This document shows, one piece after another, positions 62,860-64,000 of a stretch of DNA of 64,000 bases (position 1 is its first letter; every line of letters starts with the position of its first letter). The notes under the pieces were generated by a model. It was not told the origin of the DNA. It ran no database searches and saw nothing but the letters and a program-made list of their open reading frames with translations. Source of the DNA: Fischerella muscicola SAG 1427-1 = PCC 73103 (GTDB lineage: Bacteria; Cyanobacteriota; Cyanobacteriia; Cyanobacteriales; Nostocaceae); NCBI RefSeq assembly GCF_000317245.1, contig NZ_AJLJ01000194.1, forward strand, positions 42,776 through 106,775, written 5' to 3'. The translations under genes and the position numbers were made by a program.

Positions 62860-63196
62860 TTTAATCTTTTGCAAGTCGATTCGTTAACAATGTAGTTGTT
62901 TTTAAGCACTTCAGTACTTACTACGAGCCGTTTTTAATTGATTGAGGGGAGAAAACCCCTCAATCACTTTCCAACAACATCATTTATTCCTGGGCGGATT
63001 ATGGCAAGAATGAAATAGTACTGCTATGCTGGCGATCGCTTTTCTTTTGAGAAGTAAAGATATATGAGTATTGCTCAAGCTAGTAAAAGAGTCATCTGTT
63101 GTTATGATTACCACAGAGATAAAGCGATAGCACAAGTGTATTAAAAGTTTTGTAGTAGTAGGGTGTGTTGTCGCGTAGCGCAACGCACCCTACCAC
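62860..63196. other. Spacer with three repeat structures
   Basis: No gene seen. Contains a palindrome-related piece at 62890-62930, a perfect hairpin TGATTGAGGGG / CCCCTCAATCA at 62939-62966 (possible terminator of the HTH gene, without a T-run), and the hairpin at 63158-63193. Confidence 0.6.
63158..63193. repeat. Hairpin sharing the core of the MITE
   Basis: GTAGGGTGTGTTG and CAACGCACCCTAC form a stem of 13 bp with one wobble around TCGCGTAGCG. The same TAGGGTGTGTT core is found inside the MITE at 3215. It lies 4 bp after the stop of the AAA ATPase. Confidence 0.8.
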
Positions 63197-64000
63197 TCAA
63201 TTCATTTTGTTCTCAAACACCCAACGACGAAATAATTCCACAATAATTCGCCAGCGTCCCTCAGTTTCTTCAACTACATCATGACGCTTCAAAGTCTTCA
63301 GCGCTTCCTGCAAATTTTCCTCATCCATATTTATCGCCTCTTGACTCAACCCTTCTGGATGAAGTGCAAGCACCTTCAGAACTTCTTGTTGATCAGCAGC
63401 ACCCTGCAACGCCTGACTCCAAACTCCATCAAAATAATAATTTCCCTGTTGAAAAAACTTCGGATCATCAACGACTGCTTTCACATCCTCAACCGTGAAA
63501 GTTGGATTACGGGTGCGTCCTTGCTCAAAAACAAAATCATTGTAGCGGCGAACCAGTAAGAATCCCATTAACTGCACTAAATAAGGTTGACCGTGGGTGA
63601 GGTCATAGATTTTATCTAACGCTTCTGGTGTGTAATCGAGGTAAAAATCTTCATCTGGATTGGCGAGAAGTTGGCGAGTTGCGGCACGTTCGATAAAACT
63701 AACCGGAATATTAATAAAGCTACCGTAAAAAGGTTGGAAATAATCTCTTGTCATCTCGTCCAGAGTATGCAAACCAGCGAAAGCAAACGCGACTTTAGAA
63801 CTCATTTGCACTAATTTCCGCAGAAACCTCATAAAATCTGGAGGGATTTTTTCCGCCTCAATCAATTCCTCGATAGTTTCAAATTCATCTTATCCAAAGC
63901 AATAATTAAACCCTGTAGAGACGCGAAATTTTGCGTCTCCACAATCTTTTTCAAATAGCGTTCAAAAGTCAGCTTGGGAGATTTGAGCCAATCATCATCA
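63197..64000 (-). pseudogene. AAA ATPase C-terminal part, frameshifted (5' end beyond window)
   Basis: The frame 63865-63197 reads FMRFLRKLVQMSSKVAFAFA, then GLHTLDEM and LTHGQPYLVQLMGFLLVRRY, with a winged-helix-like end (GLSQEAINMDEENLQEALKT). This is the C-terminal half of an ATPase of the AAA-like (ORC/TniB-type) group. Upstream, another frame reads FERYLKKIVETQNFASLQGL and IIALD. The two join only if 5 bp (AAGAT on the gene strand, near 63887-63891) are removed, giving IALDEFETIEELIEAEK. The upstream frame also contains a 30-bp palindrome. Confidence 0.75.
63914..63943. repeat. 30-bp palindrome inside the AAA ATPase frame
   Basis: Arms TGTAGAGACGCGAAA / TTTTGCGTCTCCACA with one mismatch. 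Same length and design as the palindrome in chlH (7818-7847). Confidence 0.8.

Overview
The window looks like a chromosomal segment of a filamentous, Nostocales-type cyanobacterium. The evidence is a full-length chlH (magnesium chelatase H subunit), a stand-alone helical carotenoid protein, a hybrid histidine kinase with a cyanobacteriochrome-like GAF domain, an S-layer-homology glycosidase, a DUF6335 protein, many GCGATCGC (HIP1) octamers, and a dense load of short palindromic repeats in spacers and inside genes. The genus is inference; no rRNA or other clean phylogenetic marker is present.

Layout. 1-4200 is a defence and addiction scrapyard: a PemK/MazF-type toxin-antitoxin pair cut by the window edge, an orphan antitoxin, an IS630 remnant, an antitoxin with a broken PIN toxin, and an AIPR-type abortive-infection gene split by a 163-bp MITE. 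4500-19400 is housekeeping: chlH, a divergent LpxB-related gene, a fasciclin-domain protein, a GST, a HerA-type ATPase and a 1307-residue membrane protein. 19900-34300 is a stress-type region: CocE hydrolase, cupin, HdeD, two paralogous zinc alcohol dehydrogenases, a small periplasmic LEA-like protein, SRPBCC, a DJ-1/PfpI-ferritin-like fusion, DUF2267, DUF6335, a carotenoid protein, a kinase and a manganese catalase. 34400-41600 holds a zinc-ribbon kinase, the RNA-repair enzyme Pnkp, a GT2 and the rpsB-tsf operon with a structured leader. 41600-50800 is mixed: a NACHT C-terminal relic, a methyltransferase, an MFS carrier, NDH-2, a divergent class I glutamine amidotransferase-like protein and an SLH-GHL10 glycosidase. 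51000-55200 is a two-gene phosphorelay. 55400-61950 is an exopolysaccharide or glycan-assembly cluster: two GT4s, a GT2, an APH-fold kinase and an O-antigen polymerase/ligase. The end holds a small HTH regulator and a frameshifted AAA ATPase.

The most unusual property is that palindromic and G-rich repeats have entered at least seven coding sequences while keeping the frame: chlH, the LpxB-related gene, the large membrane protein, Pnkp, a GT2, the hybrid kinase and, at the edge, the AAA ATPase. This resembles the protein-coding palindromic elements described in Rickettsia. One MITE insertion, into the AIPR gene, can be reversed on paper to the base: removing 163 bp plus one TTA copy restores a 589-codon frame. 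All family assignments come from reading motifs; no database search was possible.
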